From contig NZ_JAMXAY010000001.1 of the NCBI RefSeq assembly GCF_025460835.1, positions 1 through 64,000 on the forward strand: a DNA stretch of 64,000 nt. Direction: 5' to 3'. The notes beneath the pieces were generated by a model. That model was not told the origin of the DNA, made no database searches, and saw only the letters and a program-made list of their open reading frames with translations. The position numbers and the translations under genes were made by a program. Position 1 is the stretch's first letter. Each line of letters begins with the position of its first letter. Positions 9,452-18,269 of the stretch are shown in pieces. This stretch comes from Parapedobacter soli. GTDB lineage: Bacteria > Bacteroidota > Bacteroidia > Sphingobacteriales > Sphingobacteriaceae.

Positions 9452-10057
9452 TTAAAGACAAAAAAGGAAGGAAAACCTCAAGAAAAAAATAGAAAAACAT
9501 AGTATCGATGCCCAAGAATGTTCACGAAGCCCCTTTCGAAGGGCTTTTATCGCTGCAGATCGATGAGTAAATACCGAACCAGGCGAAATTTGGAGGGCCT
9601 CACAGATCTCCTCGGTCCCCCTGCCTTCAATAACACTCAACCGAAATACCGCTTCTTGTTTCCGTGTCAAATAGGTTAGCTCACGATAAACAGCTTGGTA
9701 AAATTCGGCTTTGATAATTTTCACCAACGCCTCTGGCTCACTAACGACAACATGCTCTTCCAAGGGGGTATATTTGATGCGCTGTTGTACGGCCCGGGCA
9801 TGATTAAGGCTAGCATTACGAATCAAGACATACAAATAGGCCCGGACACTGTTGATGTTATTGAACTGGCGGCGGGCCTCCCACAATTTCAGGAAACCAT
9901 CGGACACAATCTCATCGGCCGTCTGTGTATCTTTGACAATGCCTTGGGTAACATAAAGCATTTGCCTACTTAGCGATTCGAAAAGCTTTTTGAAAGCCAA
10001 CACATCACCGCGCTGGAATTTTACGACCACTTCATTTAATAATAGCTCCGTACTCAT
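9452..10057 (-). CDS. ECF RNA polymerase sigma factor (FecI-like, Bacteroidota type)
   Basis: This alternative sigma factor probably directs transcription of the adjacent susC operon. Region 2 is visible in FKKLFESLSRQMLYVTQGIVKDTQTADEIVSDGFLKLWE and region 4 in LTYLTRKQEAVFRLSVIEGRGTEEICEALQISPGSVFTHRSAAIKALRKG. The protein ends in an unusual hydrophobic tail (about residues 182-201, SILCFSIFFLRFSFLFCL) after region 4. The tail could be a membrane anchor or just a run-on C terminus. The anti-sigma gene starts 7 bp downstream. No convincing sigma-A promoter was found in the 84-bp gap to the MFS gene upstream. Confidence 0.93.
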   Translation of the reverse strand: MSTELLLNEVVVKFQRGDVLAFKKLFESLSRQMLYVTQGIVKDTQTADEIVSDGFLKLWEARRQFNNINSVRAYLYVLIRNASLNHARAVQQRIKYTPLEEHVVVSEPEALVKIIKAEFYQAVYRELTYLTRKQEAVFRLSVIEGRGTEEICEALQISPGSVFTHRSAAIKALRKGLREHSWASILCFSIFFLRFSFLFCL

Positions 10058-10141
10058 AGCCCAATACTAAAGATGTTATATTAACGATATCAAAAAATCA
10101 CGTTAACTTTAATAATTCTTACATTTCGACACGTGTATTCA

Positions 10142-11431
10142 TTAATTTACTTTCTCTCCTGTGTTTGGCCTCGTCGGTTTTACAACCTTCCACAAAATCC
10201 ACAAGGCTATTGGGTGAAGTAAGGCCATGACGAAAAATATATTTTCGGCTCCGGGCGCATCCAGTGTCTCGCCGACGAAAAAATTAAAAATAACAGCTCC
10301 AGCTGCTCCAAACCCCCCTACAATTCCCTGTACACTAGCCACATTATGCACAGGAAAAGTCTCGGCGATAACCACTCCAACCGTAAAAAGCCAACTTACG
10401 CAAACAAGCGCCACCACACTGAAAATTGCTATCGTAATCGCGGCATGATTTATAAATGGTGTGAAGGCACAAAATGCCGTAAGGAAAGTAATCCAGGTCA
10501 GCATTTTCTTTCTTGCCATCAGGGGGGGTATCCCGTTACGAACGATCTTGTCCGACCACATGGAGGTACCAATTGCACCAAGATCAGCAATAAGAAAGGG
10601 AATCCAGCCGAACATACCCACTTGGACGAGCGATAGCCCCGACTCTTCCTGTAAATAGCCCGGTAGCCAAAAAAGGCAGAAGTACCATACCGGATCACTG
10701 ACAAACCGGATCAAAATGACGCCCCAAAGGCTCCGCCGTGTCCAAAGCTGATTCCAAGAAAATGACACAGCGTCTTTTGAAACAGTACTCTGTAGAGCCT
10801 CATCTAATATTTCCTTAGGCGGGTCTTTATATACAAGCTTCCAGAGCACCGCAATGACGAGACCAACAACCCCCATTACCACAAAGGCCATGTGCCAAGA
10901 ATAATTTATAGCCAGCCATGCCACCAGAGGGGGGGCCAGGATCGCACCAATGGAACCCCCGGCTTGGCAAATACCATTTGCTGTGGCCCTTATTTTCCCC
11001 GGGAACCAAATAGTGACGGCCTTCAATTGAGCAGGGAATATAGTCGGCTCTGATACACCCAATAATCCCCGGAAAAAACCAAATTGGCCCACGGTTTTTG
11101 AAATCCCACCGCCAATACAAGCAATAGACCAAACGATAATACCCCACCACATGGTTAGCTTCGGGCCGAGCCGATCGACTATCCACCCCGTAAAGGGATA
11201 GGATAAGGCATAACATACGGTGAAAATGTTAATGATAATGGCATAACCAGAATCGTCCAGATTGAACTCGGATTTCAACAACGGTTTCAATACAGACACA
11301 ATTTGCCTGTCGATATAATTGCAAACAATAGCCAAGAAGATAATCGACACAATAATCCAACGTCTGAATTCAGGTTGTGTGAATCTATCATTCAAGCTGT
11401 TGCCCGTTGTGGAAAAGAATAACTTTTTCAT
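10142..11431 (-). CDS. MFS transporter, anion:cation symporter (hexuronate/ExuT-like) type
   Basis: A 12-helix major facilitator protein of 429 aa. The N-terminal helix carries NYIDRQIVSVLKPLLKSEFNLDDSGY, characteristic of the ACS subgroup (hexuronate, galactonate and similar organic-acid carriers). It is followed by the cytoplasmic loop motif GWIVDRLGPKLTMWWG, a version of the G-x-L-(a)-D-r-x-G-x-(K/R) MFS signature. It lies 34 bp after an FAD oxidoreductase gene and appears to end the lacI-led unit. A sugar acid or a related oxidised product fits both the subgroup and the oxidoreductase neighbours, but the substrate is inferred. Confidence 0.88.
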   Translation of the reverse strand: MKKLFFSTTGNSLNDRFTQPEFRRWIIVSIIFLAIVCNYIDRQIVSVLKPLLKSEFNLDDSGYAIIINIFTVCYALSYPFTGWIVDRLGPKLTMWWGIIVWSIACIGGGISKTVGQFGFFRGLLGVSEPTIFPAQLKAVTIWFPGKIRATANGICQAGGSIGAILAPPLVAWLAINYSWHMAFVVMGVVGLVIAVLWKLVYKDPPKEILDEALQSTVSKDAVSFSWNQLWTRRSLWGVILIRFVSDPVWYFCLFWLPGYLQEESGLSLVQVGMFGWIPFLIADLGAIGTSMWSDKIVRNGIPPLMARKKMLTWITFLTAFCAFTPFINHAAITIAIFSVVALVCVSWLFTVGVVIAETFPVHNVASVQGIVGGFGAAGAVIFNFFVGETLDAPGAENIFFVMALLHPIALWILWKVVKPTRPNTGEKVN

Positions 11432-11465
11432 CCGTACTCGTTTAGTGGGTAGCTAAAAAATATGA

Positions 11466-12815
11466 CTAATTCGAAAGATTAGCTCCATACGCGATTAATA
11501 TGCTTTGGAGTTTCTCAATATCAACAGCAGCGACGTCAGCTTCCGTCTGCGCACATAATGCAGCTGCGGCACCTGCTGCTTGCCCGAGTCCCATGACAGA
11601 TGCTTGAACGCGGACCGACGCCGATGATATCCCGTCAGCAGAAAATGCCCGCCCCCCAACTAACAAATTGGGGAAACCTGGCGCGATGAGGCATCGATAT
11701 GGGACAAATGCTGCATCTTTCAAAAACTCACACCGTTGGTTGCTTGATCCTGCCGAATGTATATCCACCGGATGGCAGCCCCGTGAAATGGTATCCGGAA
11801 AGTCCTGTGCTGCAATATACTCTTCGCCGGTAAGTGTATGCATCCCCTGAATACGACGTGTCTCCCGGGTACCCGTCTGCGGTGCGGTCATAACGAGAAA
11901 CGCATTTTTAAAAGCCGGCACATGGTCCTTTAGGATATCCAAAAAGGTAAATACGTCCTCGCGAAGCAAACACTCAGTTTGGGTTGCTTGACGATTGTCC
12001 GCCATGTTGGCGTAGGTGCGGGTCATATTCACCAATACCAGCCCATGGTCAAGCACGCCACAGTACCATGGCCCTCCAAAACGGGGTAATTTCGTATGCT
12101 TATCCAGCTCCTCAAGCACTTGCCGCATATTTACATCGTGGTAATTTACCCCCTGCTGGCTATGGCGAAGCATTGGGAGCGAATCGGTATCGACACCTCC
12201 GAGCATGAAAATCAGTGTAGCTGGTTGAAGCTCGGACTTCATGGGCTGCATTGGTACACCCGCTTGGTAAGATAAATCTGCGTCGCCTGTACAATCGATA
12301 AAATATTTTGCAGCAATCGCTTCGGTACCATTCTTGTTGTCTATGATAACATGGGTTAACCGGTTATTGGATTTCCTGCATCCGGTAAGATAAGAATGAA
12401 AATAAAGCGACACTCCCGCTTCCAGTACCATTCGTTGGGCGATGAGCTTGTATTTTTCCGGAGAGAATGTAATATTACCAAGTGGTCTTTCTTCCCTGGC
12501 ACCGCCGACCTCTGTCAACCTTTCAATAAATTCCCAGGGCAAGCCATCGATTACCCTACGGTCATTATAGTTAAACACGCTGATAGGGGCCACAAGACTC
12601 GCTGTGGCCATCCCACCAAGGAATCCGTGTCGCTCGATCAGCGCGGTGCGTGCACCTCCTCGTGCAGCGGCTATGGCTGCGATAAATCCCGAAGGCCCAC
12701 CACCACAAACCACGACATCGTACTCATCGATTACGGGAATTTCTTTCGTTTGGGTTATCCATTCCCCTCGGGAACTATTTTCCTTCTGCTCATTTATTGA
12801 TGATATTTTACTCAT
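11466..12815 (-). CDS. FAD-dependent oxidoreductase (FAD_oxidored family)
   Basis: A flavoprotein of 449 aa with an N-terminal dinucleotide-binding motif GGGPSG (38-43), the ribose-binding Glu61 (ALIER), and the family stretch HGFLGGMATASLV. Further landmarks are FIDCTGDADLSYQAGVP, the RETRRIQGMHTLTG segment and a C-terminal GGRAFSADGIS FAD motif. There is no signal peptide, so it acts in the cytoplasm. It is a paralogue of the oxidoreductase encoded about 1.6 kb upstream: both share FLGG, RETRRI and the C-terminal GR-x-S-A motif. The reaction is unknown; in the context of polyol or sugar catabolism, oxidation of a carbohydrate-derived alcohol is plausible. The 148 bp to the next gene upstream show nothing recognisable. 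Confidence 0.85.
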   Translation of the reverse strand: MSKISSINEQKENSSRGEWITQTKEIPVIDEYDVVVCGGGPSGFIAAIAAARGGARTALIERHGFLGGMATASLVAPISVFNYNDRRVIDGLPWEFIERLTEVGGAREERPLGNITFSPEKYKLIAQRMVLEAGVSLYFHSYLTGCRKSNNRLTHVIIDNKNGTEAIAAKYFIDCTGDADLSYQAGVPMQPMKSELQPATLIFMLGGVDTDSLPMLRHSQQGVNYHDVNMRQVLEELDKHTKLPRFGGPWYCGVLDHGLVLVNMTRTYANMADNRQATQTECLLREDVFTFLDILKDHVPAFKNAFLVMTAPQTGTRETRRIQGMHTLTGEEYIAAQDFPDTISRGCHPVDIHSAGSSNQRCEFLKDAAFVPYRCLIAPGFPNLLVGGRAFSADGISSASVRVQASVMGLGQAAGAAAALCAQTEADVAAVDIEKLQSILIAYGANLSN

Positions 12816-12963
12816 TATGACGTCTTCAATATAATGCTTGATCTAGAACTCTGGTCTTTTCTCTGGCTCAATAATGAGCACTAATTCATTTGTTTTATTT
12901 TTGTTACGTAGAACCTGGGCGATCGATTCGACAGTTTGCTTCTTGCATCGCCTGTGACCTGGA

Positions 12964-13299
12964 TTAACCTTTTAGAGCAATCTGAATATTTAACCGGAAC
13001 AGGGGCTCCCTACCACTGACCTGACAATTGAGGCGTAACCAGTTCCCGAAATGCTTAACACGTATGAAATGCAGCCCTAGGGTGTTAATCGGATCTGATA
13101 CGGTTCCCTCACCAACCCAATTAACACCATCGTGCGAAATTTCCACTGCCGCCGTCAATGTGGGATCGGTACCGGCCAACCTTTCGACTGCGATGAAAAA
13201 AATACATTCAGTTGCCCAACCTGCCTCGTACGGATCAGTTTGGAAATCTTCCTTAAAATCTTTTTTTACTTCCAGATGGGAAGCGTTAAATAGTTTCAT
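12964..13299 (-). CDS. Small protein of unknown function, beta-rich
   Basis: I do not recognise this 111-aa protein. The start MKLFNASHLEVKK is chosen over an upstream in-frame start because the latter would overlap the preceding gene and adds a basic, low-complexity leader. No signal peptide or membrane segment is visible. The sequence alternates hydrophobic residues (TAAVEISHDGVNWVGEGT; LHFIRVKHFGNWLRLNCQVSG), like a small beta-sandwich or carbohydrate-binding module. ISHDGVNWV resembles the S-x-D-G-x-x-W turn found in discoidin-like and lectin-like modules. It starts 25 bp after the 312-aa protein gene and lies between two FAD oxidoreductase genes, so it probably works with them. Confidence 0.6.
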   Translation of the reverse strand: MKLFNASHLEVKKDFKEDFQTDPYEAGWATECIFFIAVERLAGTDPTLTAAVEISHDGVNWVGEGTVSDPINTLGLHFIRVKHFGNWLRLNCQVSGREPLFRLNIQIALKG

Positions 13300-13324
13300 G
13301 GTTATGGTAATTGAGCGTTTACGT

Positions 13325-14263
13325 TTATTCTTGAGATATGACCACGGAATCCACGTAAAGGAACACACGTCTGTTCGTATCTGTTTCCAACCAAATAAGC
13401 GGGTTCATTAATCCGTCAATCCGATGGTACGGCTCTACACAATAAATAGGGTGTCCACCCAAATCAAAAGTCTTGTCCTGACATTGCATTTCAACATATT
13501 CTCGTTTTTCGGTATCAATCAACAGACGTGCATATTGCCAGTTGATTTTACAATCTGTTTCGTTATAACACAATGACTGACGACCATCCGGCACGTCCTT
13601 GAACGCATCATGTCTACCATCCGGATATCGTTTTCCGAACCAGAATGGATCAACACCCTTAATGCACCAATCGCCCTCCGTATCATAAGCCCAGTCTTTA
13701 TCATCCACCGATGAGGGATATGTGAATTGCCATTTCTTTTGCAGTTTTCCATCCACGGCATTTAGGTATCTAACACCGACGTGATATCGGTTGCCACGCT
13801 CTTGCAAATCCCATCCAAAACCGAATGCACGGATAGAACTTTCGTGAAGGCCGGGTAATAGTCCATTCCCATCTACTTTATCCTGTTCAGCCGTGTAAGC
13901 AAACCACATCTCAAACTGAAGGTATTTACGTTTCAAGTGATGAAATGAAAGGCGCTTAATCGCATGCCCCATGGAGCCCGGTGCAGGTGGTGCACCATAT
14001 GGATTAGCGACCGCACGTGTGGAAACCTTTAGGCTGTATTGGCCCGATAGTGCTCCATGAGAGCCGGGATAACGGAAAGTGGCAGTGCTTAACATCACCG
14101 GTGGCCACTGATCTTTTACCATAATACTGGGACTTTCCTCGAAATCGGGAGCTTCGCAAAAATTTGGCATGATTTCCATCCAACCGTTGTAACCGGTATT
14201 GAAAACATCATGAACCAATACTCGTTTCAGTGGTTGAAACAGAGACAAGAATGTCTTATCCAT
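13325..14263 (-). CDS. Unknown protein, possible jelly-roll fold
   Basis: A 312-aa protein whose function I do not recognise. It has no signal peptide or membrane span. It is rich in aromatic residues and predicted strands (KYLQFEMWFAYTAEQDK; GFGWDLQERGNRYHVGVRYLNA; RLLIDTEKREYVEMQCQDKTFDL; RVFLYVDSVVIS). The order resembles concanavalin-like or other jelly-roll sugar-binding proteins, where a final strand reads like a D-x-V-V-I motif. It lies between FAD oxidoreductase genes and before the small 111-aa protein gene. A sugar-binding or substrate-presenting partner of the oxidoreductases is one possibility, but this is a guess. The 136 bp upstream to the next gene are without a visible feature. 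Confidence 0.6.
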   Translation of the reverse strand: MDKTFLSLFQPLKRVLVHDVFNTGYNGWMEIMPNFCEAPDFEESPSIMVKDQWPPVMLSTATFRYPGSHGALSGQYSLKVSTRAVANPYGAPPAPGSMGHAIKRLSFHHLKRKYLQFEMWFAYTAEQDKVDGNGLLPGLHESSIRAFGFGWDLQERGNRYHVGVRYLNAVDGKLQKKWQFTYPSSVDDKDWAYDTEGDWCIKGVDPFWFGKRYPDGRHDAFKDVPDGRQSLCYNETDCKINWQYARLLIDTEKREYVEMQCQDKTFDLGGHPIYCVEPYHRIDGLMNPLIWLETDTNRRVFLYVDSVVISQE

Positions 14264-14399
14264 AATTCTACTGATAATTATTTTTCTATCCTAGGGGTTT
14301 ACACTGTCCATGTCAACCCCTTTCTTACTCAACACTGGGTCGATACAGCCGCTATCACCGGATGTGTACCATTTACCTACAATCGGAGGCATGCTGGCC

Positions 14400-15773
14400 T
14401 TATGTTCTCAGAAATGCGCCTCTGTCCAATAACTCACCCCGCAATTCCCGTGTATCAACCTCAGCAGGTGTAATACCGTGCTTGACGGCTAGATAAGCAG
14501 CTCTGCCCGCAGCTTCCCCCATAGCCATGCATGGCCCCATTACCCGCGAAGAGGCCATTGCCTCATGCGATGCCGATATACATCGGCCGGCCATCAGCAG
14601 GTTATTTATTTTTTCCGGAACCAAGCTCCCGTAGGGGATATCATAACAGTCGCCACTCCACTCTAAGGAGAAACCATTTCCGTCAGGCTGGTGGATATCA
14701 AGCGGGTAGCTTACCACCGCAACCCCATCTTCAAATTGCCGACGAGATAAAATATCCTCTCTCTGGAGCGTATATTTACCAACAATACGGCGGGTCTCCC
14801 GGATACCAATGAATGGTGCTGTTCTGGAGACATAGCAGTTCTCAAAACCGGGGACATAACCGCGGAAATATTTTAATAAATGATCGATTTGCTTACGCGC
14901 TTCAAACTCTGCATTCGTTACACTAGCGGCGTCGGTACCATCCGTTCCAAGCACCCTGGTCATATTTACCCAGATTTCGTCTTCACCCAATCCAGTTACA
15001 ATAACGGTAGTATCAACAGGCAATTCCAATCCATCTCTCTTGGCTTGTCTCATCTGTTCCTGCAGCCCTACGAGAATGAAGTACCTGTTTTCCCGATAAT
15101 ACTCGGCCGGTATAACCGTCGTGTCGTACGTCTCCGGATAGGTGTATACACTATACCTGAGTTTATCGATGTCGACATTTTTCAAGCAAAACTCAAGAGT
15201 TGCAGGTTGCATTAATCCTTTGCTGTTTCCTTTTTCGAATCGAGCACCAGCGCGGAACGCAATATCCCCATCACCACTGCAGTCGATGACTACCTTGGCC
15301 AAGACTGCCGATCTACCACCCTTATTTTCAATGATCACACCTTTAAGATCTGTACCTTCAACAATCGTATCTACACAAAAGGTATTCAATAGTACGCTGA
15401 CATTATTCTCACGCATCACGTTGATGGCTGCCAATTTAGCTTCCTCGGGCTCAATAAACGTAATGCTCATATGAAGCGGGCAGCGTTGGATAGCACTTGC
15501 TCCGCCCATATTCGCTAATCTATCGACAAACTTTGCGGGAAGGCCTTTTATGATTTGATTACCTTTTTGACCATGGAAGTTCAGAATGGGCAAACCTATG
15601 GTGAGGTTGCCTCCTAAGAAACTTTTCCCTTCAATCAAAATGACGGACATCCCACTCTCGGCAGCTGCCTGAGCCGCCATAATACCCGAAGGTCCTCCAC
15701 CCACAACCAATACGTCTACATGATCTAAGACTCTTGTCTTTCTCTCTGGTTCAATAATAAATTCTGAATTCAT
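14400..15773 (-). CDS. FAD-dependent oxidoreductase (FAD_oxidored family), second paralogue
   Basis: A cytoplasmic flavoprotein of 457 aa. It has GGGPSG at 25-30, LIEGKSFLGGN after it, VIDCSGDGDIAFRAGARFE in the middle, RETRRIVGKYTL and a C-terminal AGRCISASHEAMASSRVMG FAD motif. It is homologous along its length to the other oxidoreductase of this cluster but clearly diverged, so the two probably act on different substrates or form a heteromer. It follows the fructokinase-like gene by about 90 bp. The gap has no recognisable promoter, so read-through from the lacI promoter is likely. Confidence 0.85.
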   Translation of the reverse strand: MNSEFIIEPERKTRVLDHVDVLVVGGGPSGIMAAQAAAESGMSVILIEGKSFLGGNLTIGLPILNFHGQKGNQIIKGLPAKFVDRLANMGGASAIQRCPLHMSITFIEPEEAKLAAINVMRENNVSVLLNTFCVDTIVEGTDLKGVIIENKGGRSAVLAKVVIDCSGDGDIAFRAGARFEKGNSKGLMQPATLEFCLKNVDIDKLRYSVYTYPETYDTTVIPAEYYRENRYFILVGLQEQMRQAKRDGLELPVDTTVIVTGLGEDEIWVNMTRVLGTDGTDAASVTNAEFEARKQIDHLLKYFRGYVPGFENCYVSRTAPFIGIRETRRIVGKYTLQREDILSRRQFEDGVAVVSYPLDIHQPDGNGFSLEWSGDCYDIPYGSLVPEKINNLLMAGRCISASHEAMASSRVMGPCMAMGEAAGRAAYLAVKHGITPAEVDTRELRGELLDRGAFLRT

Positions 15774-15862
15774 TTTCTTATTTTTTAGTTATATAATTAA
15801 TTTCTTTTGACCCTATTTTCTCTTTAGTGGCTCTTACGTTATACCTATCGCCCCCCAGACTC

Positions 15863-16777
15863 TTAATCAGGCAGTGATGCACCAGACCATACGATCTGTT
15901 GCATAACACCCAATTCATTAGGCCCGTAAATCGGACATCCACCTTCCAGAGTAGCAACAACAGCACTCAGCAAAATCGCTTGCCGAAGGCTCTGGTCCAC
16001 TGGCTTGCCTGCTAACTTGTGAGCTAAAAAGGCGGCTAAGAATGAATCTCCACAACCTACAGTATCTACTACCTTAACAGAGAGTCCGGGCAATGAAAGA
16101 AATTTCTGCCGGGAATAATACACGGCGCCTTTAACTCCCCGTGTGAGGATAATTTCCGACATTTTTGGGTAGGCTCGAAGCAAACCCGCCAACACATCCT
16201 CGGTTTGTCCACTCAACCCTCGCCAGCCAGCGATATGGTGAAGTTCCTCATCATTAATCTTCAATAGATGGCATTGTTCCATTAAATCCAAAATCAATCC
16301 TTTGTCGAAAAACGGTTGCCGGAGATTGACGTCGAAAACAGCCAATGAGGATAGCGGGAGATACCTAAACAGAGTGTCTCTGGATATTGTATTCCGGGCA
16401 GCCAAACTACCGTATACAAACGCGGCTGCACCTTTAATCGCAGCAGCCACTACAGGATCAAATGAAAGGTAGTCCCAAGCCACATTCTCCAAAATCTCAT
16501 ACGTGACCTGCCCATCGGGCAATGGGTTGACCACAACTTGCGACGTAGGGTAGCCCTGTGTCTTGGTTACGAAGGTGGTATCAACACCTAGTGATTGGAT
16601 GGCTTCCAAAAGGTCTTTGCCTTCTCGGTCACCCCCAACCTGACTGACAATCTGACTATTTACTCCCTTTTTATGCAAATGGTAACAGACATTGAGCGGC
16701 GCACCGCCTACCCGACGTCCATTAATCAGATTATCCCAAAGGACTTCACCAAAACAAACAACACTTTTTTTGTTCAT
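15863..16777 (-). CDS. PfkB-family carbohydrate kinase, probable fructokinase
   Basis: This ribokinase-fold kinase of 304 aa phosphorylates a sugar with ATP. PfkB signature 1 lies in GGAPLNVCYHLHKKGV and signature 2 in VVDTVGCGDSFLAAFLAHKLAG, whose GCGD holds the catalytic Asp. The start FGEVLWDNL is characteristic of fructokinases of this family. It overlaps the mannitol-dehydrogenase-family gene by a single nucleotide (ATG inside the upstream stop). That pairing matches polyol pathways in which mannitol or sorbitol is oxidised to fructose and then phosphorylated to fructose-6-phosphate. Substrate assignment rests on family and context. Confidence 0.85.
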   Translation of the reverse strand: MNKKSVVCFGEVLWDNLINGRRVGGAPLNVCYHLHKKGVNSQIVSQVGGDREGKDLLEAIQSLGVDTTFVTKTQGYPTSQVVVNPLPDGQVTYEILENVAWDYLSFDPVVAAAIKGAAAFVYGSLAARNTISRDTLFRYLPLSSLAVFDVNLRQPFFDKGLILDLMEQCHLLKINDEELHHIAGWRGLSGQTEDVLAGLLRAYPKMSEIILTRGVKGAVYYSRQKFLSLPGLSVKVVDTVGCGDSFLAAFLAHKLAGKPVDQSLRQAILLSAVVATLEGGCPIYGPNELGVMQQIVWSGASLPD

Positions 16778-18267
16778 TACCTATGCTTACCTAAAACTTG
16801 ATCTAGTAAATTTCTCATCTTTCCTTCTTTCAATAATGCGACATTGTCGTTATAGCGACCTATGAATAAGGCATTATCTTCCAAGATGCCGAAAATCGCA
16901 CGGCATTGTAGAAACCGCCGTGCCGATGTCGATTCATCTTCAAAAATGGCCTTCAGTTCATCCCGCTTATTGTCTACTACGCTCTGCATGCCATCCCGCC
17001 GGTTAGCACGGTGGAGATAATACCACCAAGCTGCAACCACCAGGGCAGATATAGCCACGTGCGGGTCATCCCGCTTTAAATTCCTATTCACCACCGGAAG
17101 CAAAAACTTCGGGATCTTATCGGACGAGCCCGAGATGATCCGATCGGTGGAATCATTGATCATCGCGTTTGAAAAGCGTGAGCGGACCGTCTGGAAATAG
17201 GCGGGTAAGTCGACGCCGCCAGCCGGTGGCAACACCGGAATGGCTTCGTGCATCGCATATTGCTCGAATACCGCTGCTATCTGCCGGTCCTCTATAGCCT
17301 CATGTATTTTGGTATAGCCCATCGCGTCTCCCAATAGCCCTACCAATGAGTGGCCCGCATTGAGTATACCCAATTTCATGGCTTCGTAGGGACGCACATC
17401 ATCCACCACCTGAACCCCCACTTCACCCAAAGGGGGGATACCAGCGAGGCCTTTATCTTCTAGCACCCATTGAAAATAATCTTCACTCACCACCAATACC
17501 TCATCGCGAATGCCGAAATCCGCCTCGAAACGGTCTCTGTCTGCAGGCGCCGAAACCGGCGTTATCCGGTCGACCATACTGTTCGGGAAAGACACGCTTT
17601 CAACTACCCAGCGCTTTAACTCAGGGTCATACCTTTCCAGGAAAGCCAGCAGCGCATGCCGCAGCACCTGGCCGTTTTCCTGAATGTTGTCGCACGACAT
17701 CAGCACCAAGCCCCCCGCACCCCGTTCCTTGCGCTCGGCCAATCCCCGCGCCAAGTAACCGAATACTGTGATAGGGGCATTCGCTGGATGCAGGTCCTGC
17801 TGTACGGCGGCGTTAGACCAGATAAACTGATGGCCTTCGAAATCGATATTATACCCACCTTCCGTAATGGTAAAGCTGATGACTTTCGTGTCTGCATTGG
17901 CTATCGCCCGGATGACGGCGACCGGCTCTTCAGGGCCGTATAATACGTTCGTAATGGTATCGATTACCGTAATTTCGTCTTCACCGTCGGCTGGACACAT
18001 CCGCAGGGCATACAGGTGGTCCTGTTCAGCGAATTGTTGTACAAATGCCTGATCGGATGGCATGAGGCAAACGCCCAGGATGGTCCAGTCGGCATATTGC
18101 TGCGGATACCGCTGCCGCAACTGGTACCAAGTATATGCCTGATGTGCCCGGTGGAAAGCGCCGACGCCAATATGGAGGATATGGCTCTTCCCTCCGTCTA
18201 TTGCCGCTTGCGGGAGCTGCACCGATGCCGGTAACCGGTCTAACGTCTTCCTATCCAATTTCGCCAT
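16777..18267 (-). CDS. Mannitol dehydrogenase family protein (polyol 2-dehydrogenase or fructuronate reductase)
   Basis: An NAD(P)-dependent long-chain polyol dehydrogenase, 496 aa. The N-terminal nucleotide-binding segment is HIGVGAFHRAHQAYTWYQL; the family signature TEGGYN follows near residue 138. The C-terminal domain has the MKLGILNAGHSLVGLLGD segment with the catalytic Lys and following NAGH. The family includes mannitol 2-dehydrogenase, D-arabinitol dehydrogenase and fructuronate reductase. The adjacent kinase and ribose-type importer favour a polyol-to-ketose reaction, while the hexuronate-type MFS gene leaves fructuronate reduction open. It lies 2 bp after the permease gene. Confidence 0.9.
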   Translation of the reverse strand: MAKLDRKTLDRLPASVQLPQAAIDGGKSHILHIGVGAFHRAHQAYTWYQLRQRYPQQYADWTILGVCLMPSDQAFVQQFAEQDHLYALRMCPADGEDEITVIDTITNVLYGPEEPVAVIRAIANADTKVISFTITEGGYNIDFEGHQFIWSNAAVQQDLHPANAPITVFGYLARGLAERKERGAGGLVLMSCDNIQENGQVLRHALLAFLERYDPELKRWVVESVSFPNSMVDRITPVSAPADRDRFEADFGIRDEVLVVSEDYFQWVLEDKGLAGIPPLGEVGVQVVDDVRPYEAMKLGILNAGHSLVGLLGDAMGYTKIHEAIEDRQIAAVFEQYAMHEAIPVLPPAGGVDLPAYFQTVRSRFSNAMINDSTDRIISGSSDKIPKFLLPVVNRNLKRDDPHVAISALVVAAWWYYLHRANRRDGMQSVVDNKRDELKAIFEDESTSARRFLQCRAIFGILEDNALFIGRYNDNVALLKEGKMRNLLDQVLGKHR

Positions 18268-18269
18268 AG

